From Halobacteriales archaeon QS_4_69_34 (GTDB taxonomy: Archaea > Halobacteriota > Halobacteria > Halobacteriales > Halococcaceae), in assembly GCA_003021045.1 (NCBI GenBank), contig PXRN01000004.1:1-46546 (forward strand): a DNA stretch of 46,546 nucleotides. The letters are read 5' to 3'. Positions 6,977 through 13,938 of the stretch are shown here, in pieces. The notes beneath the pieces are model-generated. The model worked only from the letters and a program-made list of their open reading frames with translations, was not told where the DNA came from and made no database searches. Every line of letters begins with the position of its first letter. Position 1 is the stretch's first letter. A program made the position numbers and the translations under genes.

Positions 6977-8688
6977 GTCAGGGCCCCCCAGAGGAGGTCG
7001 GCGCTGTTCCGCGCCCCCTCGACCATCAGGTCCGCGACCTCGCCGACGCCGCCGACGTCCGCCGCGAGGACGGGCAGGACGACGGCCGCGAAGAGGACGC
7101 TGGCGACGATGCTGCCCACGTTCGTGAGCGCGACCACGGTGATGAGCCGGAAGAGGGGGACAGCCCGGAGTCGGTCCCACAGCTCGCCGAGGGGGTTCTC
7201 CTCGTCGGCGAGGATCTCGTTCAGGGTCTTGATGTCCGCGACGTTCACGTCGACGTAGCGCAGCTCGACGTAGCCGGCGAACCAGCCCGGCGCGAGGAGG
7301 GGATTCACCGACGTGAGCCACGCGACCGCGCCGCCGACCCCGGCGCTGGTCCAGTGGGCGCCGCCGACCTTGGCGAGCACGAACGCGAAGACGCCGTTGA
7401 TGAGAAACCACGCCCCGAACAGCCGCAGGAGGAAGCCGTTGCGGACGCCGGCCATCGCCAACAGGACGAAGAAGGCGAGAAAGCCAAGCGTGAACGCGTA
7501 GCCGACGAGCCTGTAGACCGAGAAGCGCCGGCCCGTCTCTCGGCCCGTGAGCGACGCCACGTCGGGCAGCGTCTCCGGGGCGTCGAGGTAGCGCTCGATG
7601 CCGCGCTGGTGGCCCGCGCCGACGACGGCGACGACGCGGTGGCCCTGCTCGCGGAGCGCCACCAGTCGGTGGGCGATGAAGGCGTCGCGCTCGTCGATCA
7701 GTGCTGCCGCGCCTCCGGGCGAGAACTGCCGGAACTCCTCGAGCATCGCGGTCACGAGGTCCGTGTCCGTGAGGTCCTCGACGTCGAACTCCTCGGCTTC
7801 CTCGGGGTCCTCGAGCGAGAGCGAGAGCAGCGCGCCGACGACCGCCCCGAGCGCGAGCCCCGCGAGCGTGCCGACGAGCAGCCAGTCGGCGATCCCGAGG
7901 AGCACGCCGCCGAGCGGGAGGGCGAGGCCGGAGATCAGCGGCTCCGGGGAGAGCAGGAACGGGCCGGCGAGTCCCTCGGCGACGAGCGCACCGAGGAGCC
8001 CGGTCGAGAGTCCGAGCGCGAGGCCGAGTGCGACCGGGGGAACGAACGCGAGCGGCAGACTGGCGAGCATCGTCAGCTTCTCGCCGCCGGTCATTCGCGC
8101 CCAGAAGCGCTGGATCGTCACCTGGATGTCCCGGTCGACCAGCGCGACTCCCAGTCCGCGGTCCTCGGCGCTCTCGACGGCGGCCATCATGTCCGCGCCG
8201 GGCGTGACGTCGAACTCGTCGCCGAGGCGGGCCTGGACGTAGGAGAGCAGCCAGTAGGCGAGGAACTGGAAGACCGTATTACCCCGGAGGAGGTCGCTCG
8301 CTTCGAGGTCGTCGGGCGTCTCGCCTTTGAGCTGGCGATACCGGCCCTCGTCGAGTTCGACCGCGACGGTATCCGGTCCGTACTCCTCGACGACGCGCTC
8401 GACCTCGGCGGCGCTCTCGGCGGAGACGTGGGCCGTCCCGACGACACGTACGCTGCCCGTGCCGGCGGACGCCGAGTCCGAAACCGAGACCGGGCCGTCG
8501 ACCACCGACCCGGCGTCGGCGACGTCTGCGTCGACGGTCCCGGTGGCGTCTGTGGACTCGGCCGACTCGGCAGCGCCGGCGGACCCGACGTCAGCGGATT
8601 CGTCGGTGTCGGCGAACCCGGCAGCGTCGGCGGATCCGGTAGTATCGTCGGACTCGCCGTCGGCGGGCTCGGTGGCCCGGTCGGTCAT
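6973..8688 (-). CDS. TraB/PrgY-family membrane protein
   Basis: A 571-residue protein. The first 75 residues are low-complexity and acidic. The TraB/PrgY domain follows, starting at VRVVGTAHVS (GTAH at 84-87), with the AVELDEGRY motif after it and, after the central hydrophobic block, GAGHQRGIERYL. Several membrane helices lie in the middle and in the C-terminal part. TraB/PrgY proteins (Tiki/GumN superfamily) carry His residues thought to form a metalloprotease-like site; PrgY lowers pheromone activity in Enterococcus. The haloarchaeal role is unknown. The ATG at 8688 is preferred to a GTG four codons upstream. It is the first gene of a two-gene operon with the M50 protease, which suggests a shared proteolytic or signalling job. 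Confidence 0.88.
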   Translation of the reverse strand: MTDRATEPADGESDDTTGSADAAGFADTDESADVGSAGAAESAESTDATGTVDADVADAGSVVDGPVSVSDSASAGTGSVRVVGTAHVSAESAAEVERVVEEYGPDTVAVELDEGRYRQLKGETPDDLEASDLLRGNTVFQFLAYWLLSYVQARLGDEFDVTPGADMMAAVESAEDRGLGVALVDRDIQVTIQRFWARMTGGEKLTMLASLPLAFVPPVALGLALGLSTGLLGALVAEGLAGPFLLSPEPLISGLALPLGGVLLGIADWLLVGTLAGLALGAVVGALLSLSLEDPEEAEEFDVEDLTDTDLVTAMLEEFRQFSPGGAAALIDERDAFIAHRLVALREQGHRVVAVVGAGHQRGIERYLDAPETLPDVASLTGRETGRRFSVYRLVGYAFTLGFLAFFVLLAMAGVRNGFLLRLFGAWFLINGVFAFVLAKVGGAHWTSAGVGGAVAWLTSVNPLLAPGWFAGYVELRYVDVNVADIKTLNEILADEENPLGELWDRLRAVPLFRLITVVALTNVGSIVASVLFAAVVLPVLAADVGGVGEVADLMVEGARNSADLLWGALT

Positions 8689-8806
8689 TGGCCGACTCAC
8701 GGGAGGCCCTCCCTTACCCCTGTCGGCATCGGCCGCGATCGATCGAGCGCCGGCGGGTCCGAGACCGGAAGGCAGTTGCCTCCTCCCGCCGAAGGCCGAC
8801 TATCCG

Positions 8807-9262
8807 ATGGACGCCGATCGCCTCGCGTTCGTGGCCCGCCTGCTCGGGGTCGTGCTCTTCGCCGCCGGCATCGGCGGGGCCGTCCTCGGCGCGTACGCGC
8901 CGGTCCAGGGGGAGATCGGTTCGTGTGGCGGCTCGATCCTCCAGGTCACTGAGACCGAGGGGAGCGCCGAGTCCGCCGATCCCCTCGACTTCGCGGCGCT
9001 CTCGTCGGCCGAGCAGCGCGCCTTCGAGGCAGCGAGGCGGAGCACGAGCGAGCAGGCCCTGATCGAGGGGCCCGCGGCCGACGCCCCGGCGTTCGAGGCA
9101 GGGACCGTCGTGGTCTACGAGGGCGAGCGGTACTACGCAGCGATCGCCACGAGACAGGAGTGTGTCTCCGTCTCGGCGCTCGCGGTCGCGCTCAGCGTCG
9201 GCGCGGTCGCGCTCGGTGCGGTCGTGTTCGTCGCGCCCGGGCTGTGGCGGCGCTTCCGGTGA
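8807..9262 (+). CDS. Small haloarchaeal two-helix membrane protein (DUF7979-like)
   Basis: A 151-residue protein with one membrane helix near the N-terminus (about 8-30), an extracellular-type middle segment and a second helix near the C-terminus (about 122-145) followed by a basic tail (WRRFR). The middle contains two Cys (SCGGS and QECVS) that could form a disulfide, and a segment ending VVYEGERYYAA. It is divergent from the TraB gene with 118 bases between. I place it tentatively with haloarchaeal DUF7979-type proteins from its layout; no biochemical role is known to me. Confidence 0.75.
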   Translation: MDADRLAFVARLLGVVLFAAGIGGAVLGAYAPVQGEIGSCGGSILQVTETEGSAESADPLDFAALSSAEQRAFEAARRSTSEQALIEGPAADAPAFEAGTVVVYEGERYYAAIATRQECVSVSALAVALSVGAVALGAVVFVAPGLWRRFR

Positions 9263-9343
9263 TGGAGGAAGGGCGGTAGAACCCGGACGCCGTCAGCCGT
9301 CCGTCCGACGGGACGTTATGCGTATGCGGCCCCGAGCGGGCCC

Positions 9344-9577
9344 ATGGAACGGTTGCCGCCGTACGCACGCGCGGCGCTCGACGCGCTCCGCCGGACGGAC
9401 GCCACAAGCGGGGGCATCACGGCCGAGCGGGCGCGAGCGGTGCTGCGGGAGGCGGACGTGGGCGGGACCGACGCGGACGCCGGGCACGCCATCGAGGTGC
9501 TCCAGCGACACGGACACGTCTACGAGGTCGACGGACGGATCCACATCACCGAGCCCGAGGCGATCGACGATCGGTGA
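9344..9577 (+). CDS. Small conserved hypothetical protein, winged-helix-like
   Basis: A 77-residue protein. Its pattern (alpha-helical start, ITAERARAVLREAD, then AIEVLQRHGHVYEVDGRIHIT) looks like a compact winged helix with a final beta-hairpin, as in small DNA-binding or protein-binding adaptors of haloarchaea. A TATA-like GTTATGCG sits about 28 bases before the ATG (near 9314-9321), consistent with a nearly leaderless mRNA. No catalytic motif is visible. The DNA-binding role is inferred from fold appearance only. Confidence 0.6.
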   Translation: MERLPPYARAALDALRRTDATSGGITAERARAVLREADVGGTDADAGHAIEVLQRHGHVYEVDGRIHITEPEAIDDR

Positions 9578-9584
9578 CGCCAAG

Positions 9585-10087
9585 TCAATCGGACTCACCG
9601 AATCGCCGCGACCACCGGCAGGGTGGTCCGGGAAGGGTCGCGGGCGGGGGAGGCAGGGACGCTACACGCGGTCGCTCAACCGGACGAGCCCGCGCCAGTG
9701 GCGAACGCTCCGCCATACCGGTCGTGACCAGCGCGGCCGCGAGTAGTAGCGCACGAGCGAGATCGAAGATGCGTCCCGAGAAGCGGACTGCGTGGGGACT
9801 CTCCCCCTGCCGAGGGCGACGAACACCGAGTCCAGTGGTGGAGTGGCGGTCGCCGTCGAGAGGACCGTCGCGTCGTCGACCCCGCTCCGGCGGTCGAAGC
9901 TGAGCGGCGCGAGGACGAAGACGACCGCCGTCGCCGGCACGCACAGCGGCAGGCGGTCGCCGACGCCGACTGCTCGCCGCGGACGAGTGCGAGCACGCCA
10001 AAGGGGTCGGCCGTCAGTACCAGCGTGAACGGGAAGACCGGCGCCCCCGCCGCTGGCGCCGACGTCGTCGGGTTCGATCGATTCCAC
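9585..10087 (-). pseudogene. Frameshifted small membrane-protein gene
   Basis: On the minus strand an apparently normal haloarchaeal start (MESIEPDDVGAS, ATG at 10087) breaks off, and plausible membrane segments continue in other frames: FPFTLVLTADPFGVLALV, then CVPATAVVFVLAPLSF with an acidic-polar tail, then FDLARALLLAAALVTTG, ending at a stop at 9585. No single frame carries all the segments. The simplest reading is one protein of about 165 residues with several membrane helices, broken by three or more small indels. Sequencing error is an alternative. No family is recognised. Confidence 0.45.
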
Positions 10088-10255
10088 GGTCCCCCGACAT
10101 ACGGGCGTGCTCTCGCGGCGGGTTCACGAACCCATTCGCCGACGTCGCGGGGGCCTCTGTCGCCCGATTCCACCCGGATGGGCCCCGACGCGCTCGGGGC
10201 TCTCGAGGAGCGCCGATCGATCCGTCGTTGGGGACGCGACGAACTCCCCGGGCGG

Positions 10256-10975
10256 CTATCCCTCGGCCCGCTCGCGCTCGTCGGGCGGGGAGCGCTCCGC
10301 GGGAACCCCCCGGGTCGCGGTCGCCTTGAACGAGGCGTCGGCCGCCTCGCCGGGGGCGAGATCGAGTGCCGCGACGCTCGTCCGGGTCAGTAGCGCCGTC
10401 AGGCCGACGTCAGCGCCGACATCGAGCGTGACGCGGGCGAGTGCGTCGCCCGTCTCGACGCTTGCGACCTCGCCACGGAACCGGTTGCGCGCGCTCGTCT
10501 TCGCCGGGGTGGCTCCGGGCGCGTGGAGCGTGACGGCATCGGCCCGGATCGAGAGCCGGACGTCCGCGGCGGTCGCGGGGACGATCGCCCGGACCGGTCC
10601 TGCGTTCGTCTCGACCGTGGCGAGTTCGCCGTCGCGCTCGACGACCGTCCCTTCGAGGACCGTCTCCGTGGCCTCCGCGACTCCGGAGAACTCGGCCCGG
10701 AGCCGATCGAACTCTCGGAGGAGCCGCCGGGCGGTCGCCGTCAGCGTGCTCCCGCCGCCGCCGGACCCGCCCCGCTGGCGGTCGACCAGCGGCCCGAACG
10801 CCCCCTCCAACTCGACCACGCGCCGCTGGGAGCGCGAGTACGACCGCCCGAGCGCGTCGGCGGCCCCGTTGAGCGAGGCGTGCTCGTCGATCGCCGCGAG
10901 CAGCCGCGCGTCGCGGGTAGTGAACGCCACCCCCGCCGCCTCCAGCCGCGCGTCGAAGCCCGCCCGCGAGTCCAT
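10256..10975 (-). CDS. ModE-like transcriptional regulator with TOBE domain
   Basis: A 239-residue protein. The N-terminal winged helix of the ModE/LysR type covers about residues 1-105, with AADALGRSYSRSQRRV as the recognition region and the characteristic glycine-rich RQRGGSGGGGSTLT segment before the dimerisation helix. The C-terminal half looks like one or two TOBE (molybdate/tungstate-binding) repeats, with VRLSIRADAVTLHAP and VTLDVGADVGLTALLT. ModE proteins bind oxyanion and control uptake operons. The gene is divergent from an oxyanion-binding ABC protein with only 63 bases between the two starts, so it very likely controls that operon and itself from the shared region. ATG 10975 is the first codon that gives the full helix-turn-helix. 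Confidence 0.88.
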   Translation of the reverse strand: MDSRAGFDARLEAAGVAFTTRDARLLAAIDEHASLNGAADALGRSYSRSQRRVVELEGAFGPLVDRQRGGSGGGGSTLTATARRLLREFDRLRAEFSGVAEATETVLEGTVVERDGELATVETNAGPVRAIVPATAADVRLSIRADAVTLHAPGATPAKTSARNRFRGEVASVETGDALARVTLDVGADVGLTALLTRTSVAALDLAPGEAADASFKATATRGVPAERSPPDERERAEG

Positions 10976-11002
10976 GCCGACCGCTCCGCGCGAGCCGGCA
11001 AA

Positions 11003-11011
11003 GCCCTTATG
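11003..11011 (+). promoter_or_regulatory. TATA-like box for the oxyanion ABC operon
   Basis: GCCCTTATG lies about 30 bases before the ATG of the binding protein (11039), inside the 63-base divergent spacer shared with the ModE-like regulator. The spacing implies a very short or absent leader. An operator for the regulator probably overlaps, but I see no clear dyad. Confidence 0.5.
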
Positions 11012-11038
11012 ACGGGCCGGGACGAGATGGTTGTGTCC

Positions 11039-12139
11039 ATGACGAAACAACGACCGGTCGACCGCCCGCGACGAGCGTTCTTGGGTGCGGTCGGCACGGC
11101 GACCCTCGCGGGCGTCGCGGGCTGTGTGGGGAGCGGACGCCGAGGCGGCGGAGTCGCGGGAAGCGGGACGGAGGGCGACAACCGGGGCGAAGGGGATCGG
11201 AACGGGGGAAGGCGGGGCAGGAAAAGCGACGATCGATCGCCGGTCACGATCCTCGCCGCCGGGAGCCTCCAGAACGCGCTGCTCGACCTCGAGACCGCCG
11301 TCGACGTGCCGGTGGCGGTCGAGGCCCACGGCTCGGCGACCGTCGCCCGGCTGATCGCCGAGGGCAAGCGTGATCCCGATATCGTCTCGGTCGCCGACGT
11401 GGCGCTGTTCGAGGAGCCCCTCTCGCCGCCGTGGTACTCGGTGTTCGCGAGCAACGCCGTCGTGATCGCCTACGATCCGACCGCCGAGGGCGGCCGGCGT
11501 ATCGCCGAGGCGGGCGCGGACGGCTGGTACGAGCCCCTGGTCGCGGGCGCGGTCGATCTCGGCCGCACCGATCCCGACCGGGACCCGCTGGGCTACCGCA
11601 CGCTGTTTACCCTCGAACTCGCCTCGCGGTACTACGCGGACGCCGCGAACCTTCGGGAAGGGATTCCACGCCGCGAGCAGATCTACCCCGAAACCGGACT
11701 GCTGAGCCGGTTCGAGACCGGCGCGATCGACGCCGCGTTCACCTACCGGAGTATGGCCGTCGAGCGCGGCTACGAGTACGTCGACCTGCCCGATCGGATC
11801 GACCTCGGCGACCCGAACCACCACGAGGAGTGGTACTCGACGGTCAGTTACACGCTTCCGGGCGGCCGGGAGATTCGGGGGAGCCCGATCGGCTACGGCG
11901 CGACGATCCGCGAGCCGAGCGACGCCGCCCTATCGGTGTTCGCCGCCCACACCACCGACGACTCCCTCGACGAGGCCGGCTTCCTCCGGCGCGAGGGGGT
12001 CCCGATCCACCGGGGAGCGGTGCCGGAGCGCGTCGAGCGCGCGACGAATCAGGCGGAAAGCGATCGAGCGTCGCCTGGCTCCCGCGCGCCGGCGTCGGCG
12101 TCGGCGTCGACCGTCCCGGACGCCACGACCTCCGACTGA
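11039..12139 (+). CDS. Tungstate/molybdate-type ABC transporter substrate-binding lipoprotein
   Basis: A 366-residue exported protein. The twin-arginine signal RPRRAFLG (residues 9-16) and lipobox GVAGC indicate Tat export and lipid anchoring, followed by a Gly/Arg-rich linker of about 40 residues. The binding domain begins VTILAAGSLQNAL and continues with HGSATVARLI and DPDIVSVADVALF, as in the WtpA/ModA class that binds tungstate or molybdate; FASNAVVIAYDP is also typical. The C-terminal 35 residues are low complexity. The stop overlaps the permease start by one base (TGATG), showing coupling. The divergent ModE-like gene supports an oxyanion substrate; whether tungstate or molybdate cannot be told. 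The upstream open frame to 10523 lies antisense to the regulator and is ignored. Confidence 0.9.
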   Translation: MTKQRPVDRPRRAFLGAVGTATLAGVAGCVGSGRRGGGVAGSGTEGDNRGEGDRNGGRRGRKSDDRSPVTILAAGSLQNALLDLETAVDVPVAVEAHGSATVARLIAEGKRDPDIVSVADVALFEEPLSPPWYSVFASNAVVIAYDPTAEGGRRIAEAGADGWYEPLVAGAVDLGRTDPDRDPLGYRTLFTLELASRYYADAANLREGIPRREQIYPETGLLSRFETGAIDAAFTYRSMAVERGYEYVDLPDRIDLGDPNHHEEWYSTVSYTLPGGREIRGSPIGYGATIREPSDAALSVFAAHTTDDSLDEAGFLRREGVPIHRGAVPERVERATNQAESDRASPGSRAPASASASTVPDATTSD

Positions 12140-12948
12140 TGGCCACCGGCCCGTTCCGTTCGGACCTGTCGACGCCACGCTTCGACTGGCTCACGGCCGC
12201 GCTCGCCCTCGGGGGCGTGTTGTGTCTCTACTACCTCGCGCCGTTGGTCTCGCTGTTTCTCTCCGTGCCGCCGGGTGTGGTCCTCGCCCGGACGAGCGAT
12301 CCGACCGTCGTGACGGCGGCGACCACCTCCCTCCTGTCGGCCTCGATCAGCACGGCCGTCGCCACCGCCCTCGGCCTCCCGCTGGCGTACTGGCTCGCGC
12401 GGAGCGAGGCGGGGTGGACGAGCGCCGTTCTCGCGGTCGCGGTGCTTCCCCTCGTGCTGCCGCCGACGGTGGGCGGAGTCGTGTTGCTCACGGTCGTCGG
12501 GCCGGACACGCCGGTCGGCGCGCTCGCCGGCCGCGCGGGCGTGCCGCTCACGCGGTCGCTCGCCGGCGTGGTGCTCGCCCAGACGTTCGTCGCGTCGCCG
12601 TTCGTGGTCGTCACGGCGAAGGCGGCCTTCGAGGGCGTCCCCCGAGAACTCGAAGACGCCTCGCGGTCGCTCGGGACGGGCCGGTGGGCGACCGTCCGGC
12701 GAGTCACGTTGCCCCTCGCCGCGCCGGGTGCCCTCGCCGGCGTGACGCTCGCGTTCGCACGCGCGATGGGCGAGTTCGGCGCGACCGCGATGATGGCGTA
12801 CTACCCCCGGACCATGCCGGTCCAGATCTGGGTGTCGTTCGTCTCGCTCGGCCTGGCGGATGCCTACCCGGTGGCGATCCTCCTCGTGCTCGTCTCGGTC
12901 GCCGCGCTCGCAGTTCTCAACACCGTCGCGTCGAACCCGTGGACGTGA
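12139..12948 (+). CDS. Tungstate/molybdate-type ABC transporter permease
   Basis: A 269-residue membrane protein with about six helices. The EAA loop that contacts the ATPase is visible (LEDASRSLGTGRWATVRRV, then LPLAAPG), together with the downstream ARAMGEFGATAMMAYYP segment characteristic of ModB/WtpB/CysT-type permeases. It is coupled to the binding-protein gene by a one-base overlap. The expected ATPase (ModC/WtpC) does not follow: the next gene after 202 bases is a thioredoxin. The ATPase may be elsewhere or shared with another transporter. Bases 12949-13110 hold no feature I can support. Confidence 0.92.
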   Translation: MATGPFRSDLSTPRFDWLTAALALGGVLCLYYLAPLVSLFLSVPPGVVLARTSDPTVVTAATTSLLSASISTAVATALGLPLAYWLARSEAGWTSAVLAVAVLPLVLPPTVGGVVLLTVVGPDTPVGALAGRAGVPLTRSLAGVVLAQTFVASPFVVVTAKAAFEGVPRELEDASRSLGTGRWATVRRVTLPLAAPGALAGVTLAFARAMGEFGATAMMAYYPRTMPVQIWVSFVSLGLADAYPVAILLVLVSVAALAVLNTVASNPWT

Positions 12949-13109
12949 CTCGCACTCGGCGGGTGGTCCGCGCGGGGAGACGACGGAGACGACACCAGTA
13001 GACCACGAGAGCCACCGAAGACGATTAGAGCGTGGCGACGCCGCAATCGGACGCTCCGGCCACGGAGGACGGCTCACGGGAGGCCCGAGCGCCGTCCCGT
13101 ACCCGGGGG

Positions 13110-13120
13110 AAACGCTTATC
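13110..13120 (+). promoter_or_regulatory. TATA-like box for thioredoxin
   Basis: AAACGCTTATC, with the purine-rich element before the TTAT core typical of haloarchaeal promoters, ends about 30 bases before the ATG at 13151. Confidence 0.5.
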
Positions 13121-13150
13121 GGCGCGGCTGGCCAAGCCCGGGTGTACACG

Positions 13151-13432
13151 ATGACTGTCACCCTGAAGGACTTCTACGCGGACTGGTGTGGCCCGTGCAA
13201 GACACAGGACCCGATCCTCGAGGAGATCGAGGCGGACGCCGAGGGCGCGGTCGACTTCGAGAAGATCAACGTCGACGAGCAACAGGAGATCGCCAACGAG
13301 TACCAGGTACGCTCGCTGCCGACGCTCGTGATCGAAAACGACGAGGGCGTCGTCGAGCGGTTCATCGGCGTCACCCAGCGCGACCGGATCGAGGACGCGC
13401 TCGAACAGGCCGGCGCGTCGGTTCCGGCCTGA
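13151..13432 (+). CDS. Thioredoxin
   Basis: A 93-residue thioredoxin-fold protein with the redox motif WCGPCK (Trp12 to Lys17; Cys13 and Cys16) and the cis-Pro region RSLPTLVIEN opposite it. It reduces protein disulfides in the cytoplasm. It is shorter at the N-terminus than classical thioredoxins (about 105 residues): the active site comes only 12 residues from the start, so the first strand and helix are reduced, a form also common in haloarchaea. The ATG at 13151 fits the TATA box; an upstream extension to 12860 would overlap the permease and lacks a signal. It appears monocistronic. Confidence 0.95.
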   Translation: MTVTLKDFYADWCGPCKTQDPILEEIEADAEGAVDFEKINVDEQQEIANEYQVRSLPTLVIENDEGVVERFIGVTQRDRIEDALEQAGASVPA

Positions 13433-13568
13433 GCGGACGACCGATCTCGGCCGTCACCGAGCGATGCCAGCCGGCGGCGCTACCGACTCACGATGGCACG
13501 GAAGGGATCGAAGCGGAGCGCGTCGGCACTACCAGGCGAGCGCCCGCTCCGATCGAAACGGGCGGCGT

Positions 13569-13772
13569 CTAGCGGAGGTACTGGTATAGCTTGATGAGCA
13601 GTTCCGCGACGATCCCGACGGCGCTCCAGCGGTACGCGAGCGCGGCAGCCCCGAACAGGAGGGCGGCAACGCGCGTCTCGCCGCGGTAGAGCGCGAGCGC
13701 GGCCTCGACGAGCGTCGTGAGCGCGCTGATACGTCCCGACCGCTTCGAACCGAGTTCGTCCACGAGTCCCAT
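13569..13772 (-). CDS. Small hypothetical membrane protein
   Basis: A 67-residue protein. A basic N-terminal segment (GLVDELGSKRSGR) precedes two hydrophobic stretches (about residues 17-28 and 36-62, the second including VAALLFGAAALAYRW and VGIVAELLIKLYQYL). A TATA-like sequence lies about 25 bases upstream, which supports this ATG over the longer open frame to 13925. No family is recognised. It is convergent with the thioredoxin gene, and the 136 bases between them contain nothing I can identify. Confidence 0.55.
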   Translation of the reverse strand: MGLVDELGSKRSGRISALTTLVEAALALYRGETRVAALLFGAAALAYRWSAVGIVAELLIKLYQYLR

Positions 13773-13793
13773 AGCGGAGGGACGTGCCCCACC

Positions 13794-13803
13794 CGCATAA
13801 GCA
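13794..13803 (-). promoter_or_regulatory. TATA-like box for the small membrane protein
   Basis: Read on the minus strand, ATGCTTATGC lies about 25 bases before the ATG at 13772, compatible with a leaderless transcript. Confidence 0.4.
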
Positions 13804-13938
13804 TCCGGGCGGCACCTGCAGCCGTATTCGGACGGCGGCTCGGGGCCGGGCACGAACCGCCCGGGCCGGCTCTCGTCCGGGTCTTCGTGGCCGGCCGTGC
13901 AGTCGTCCCCTCCCGCCGCCCCCACCTCCGTGCGACTG

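Noticed and set aside
6796..8952. 718-residue plus-strand ORF
   Set aside because: Antisense to the M50 and TraB genes; Arg/Glu-rich shadow frame.
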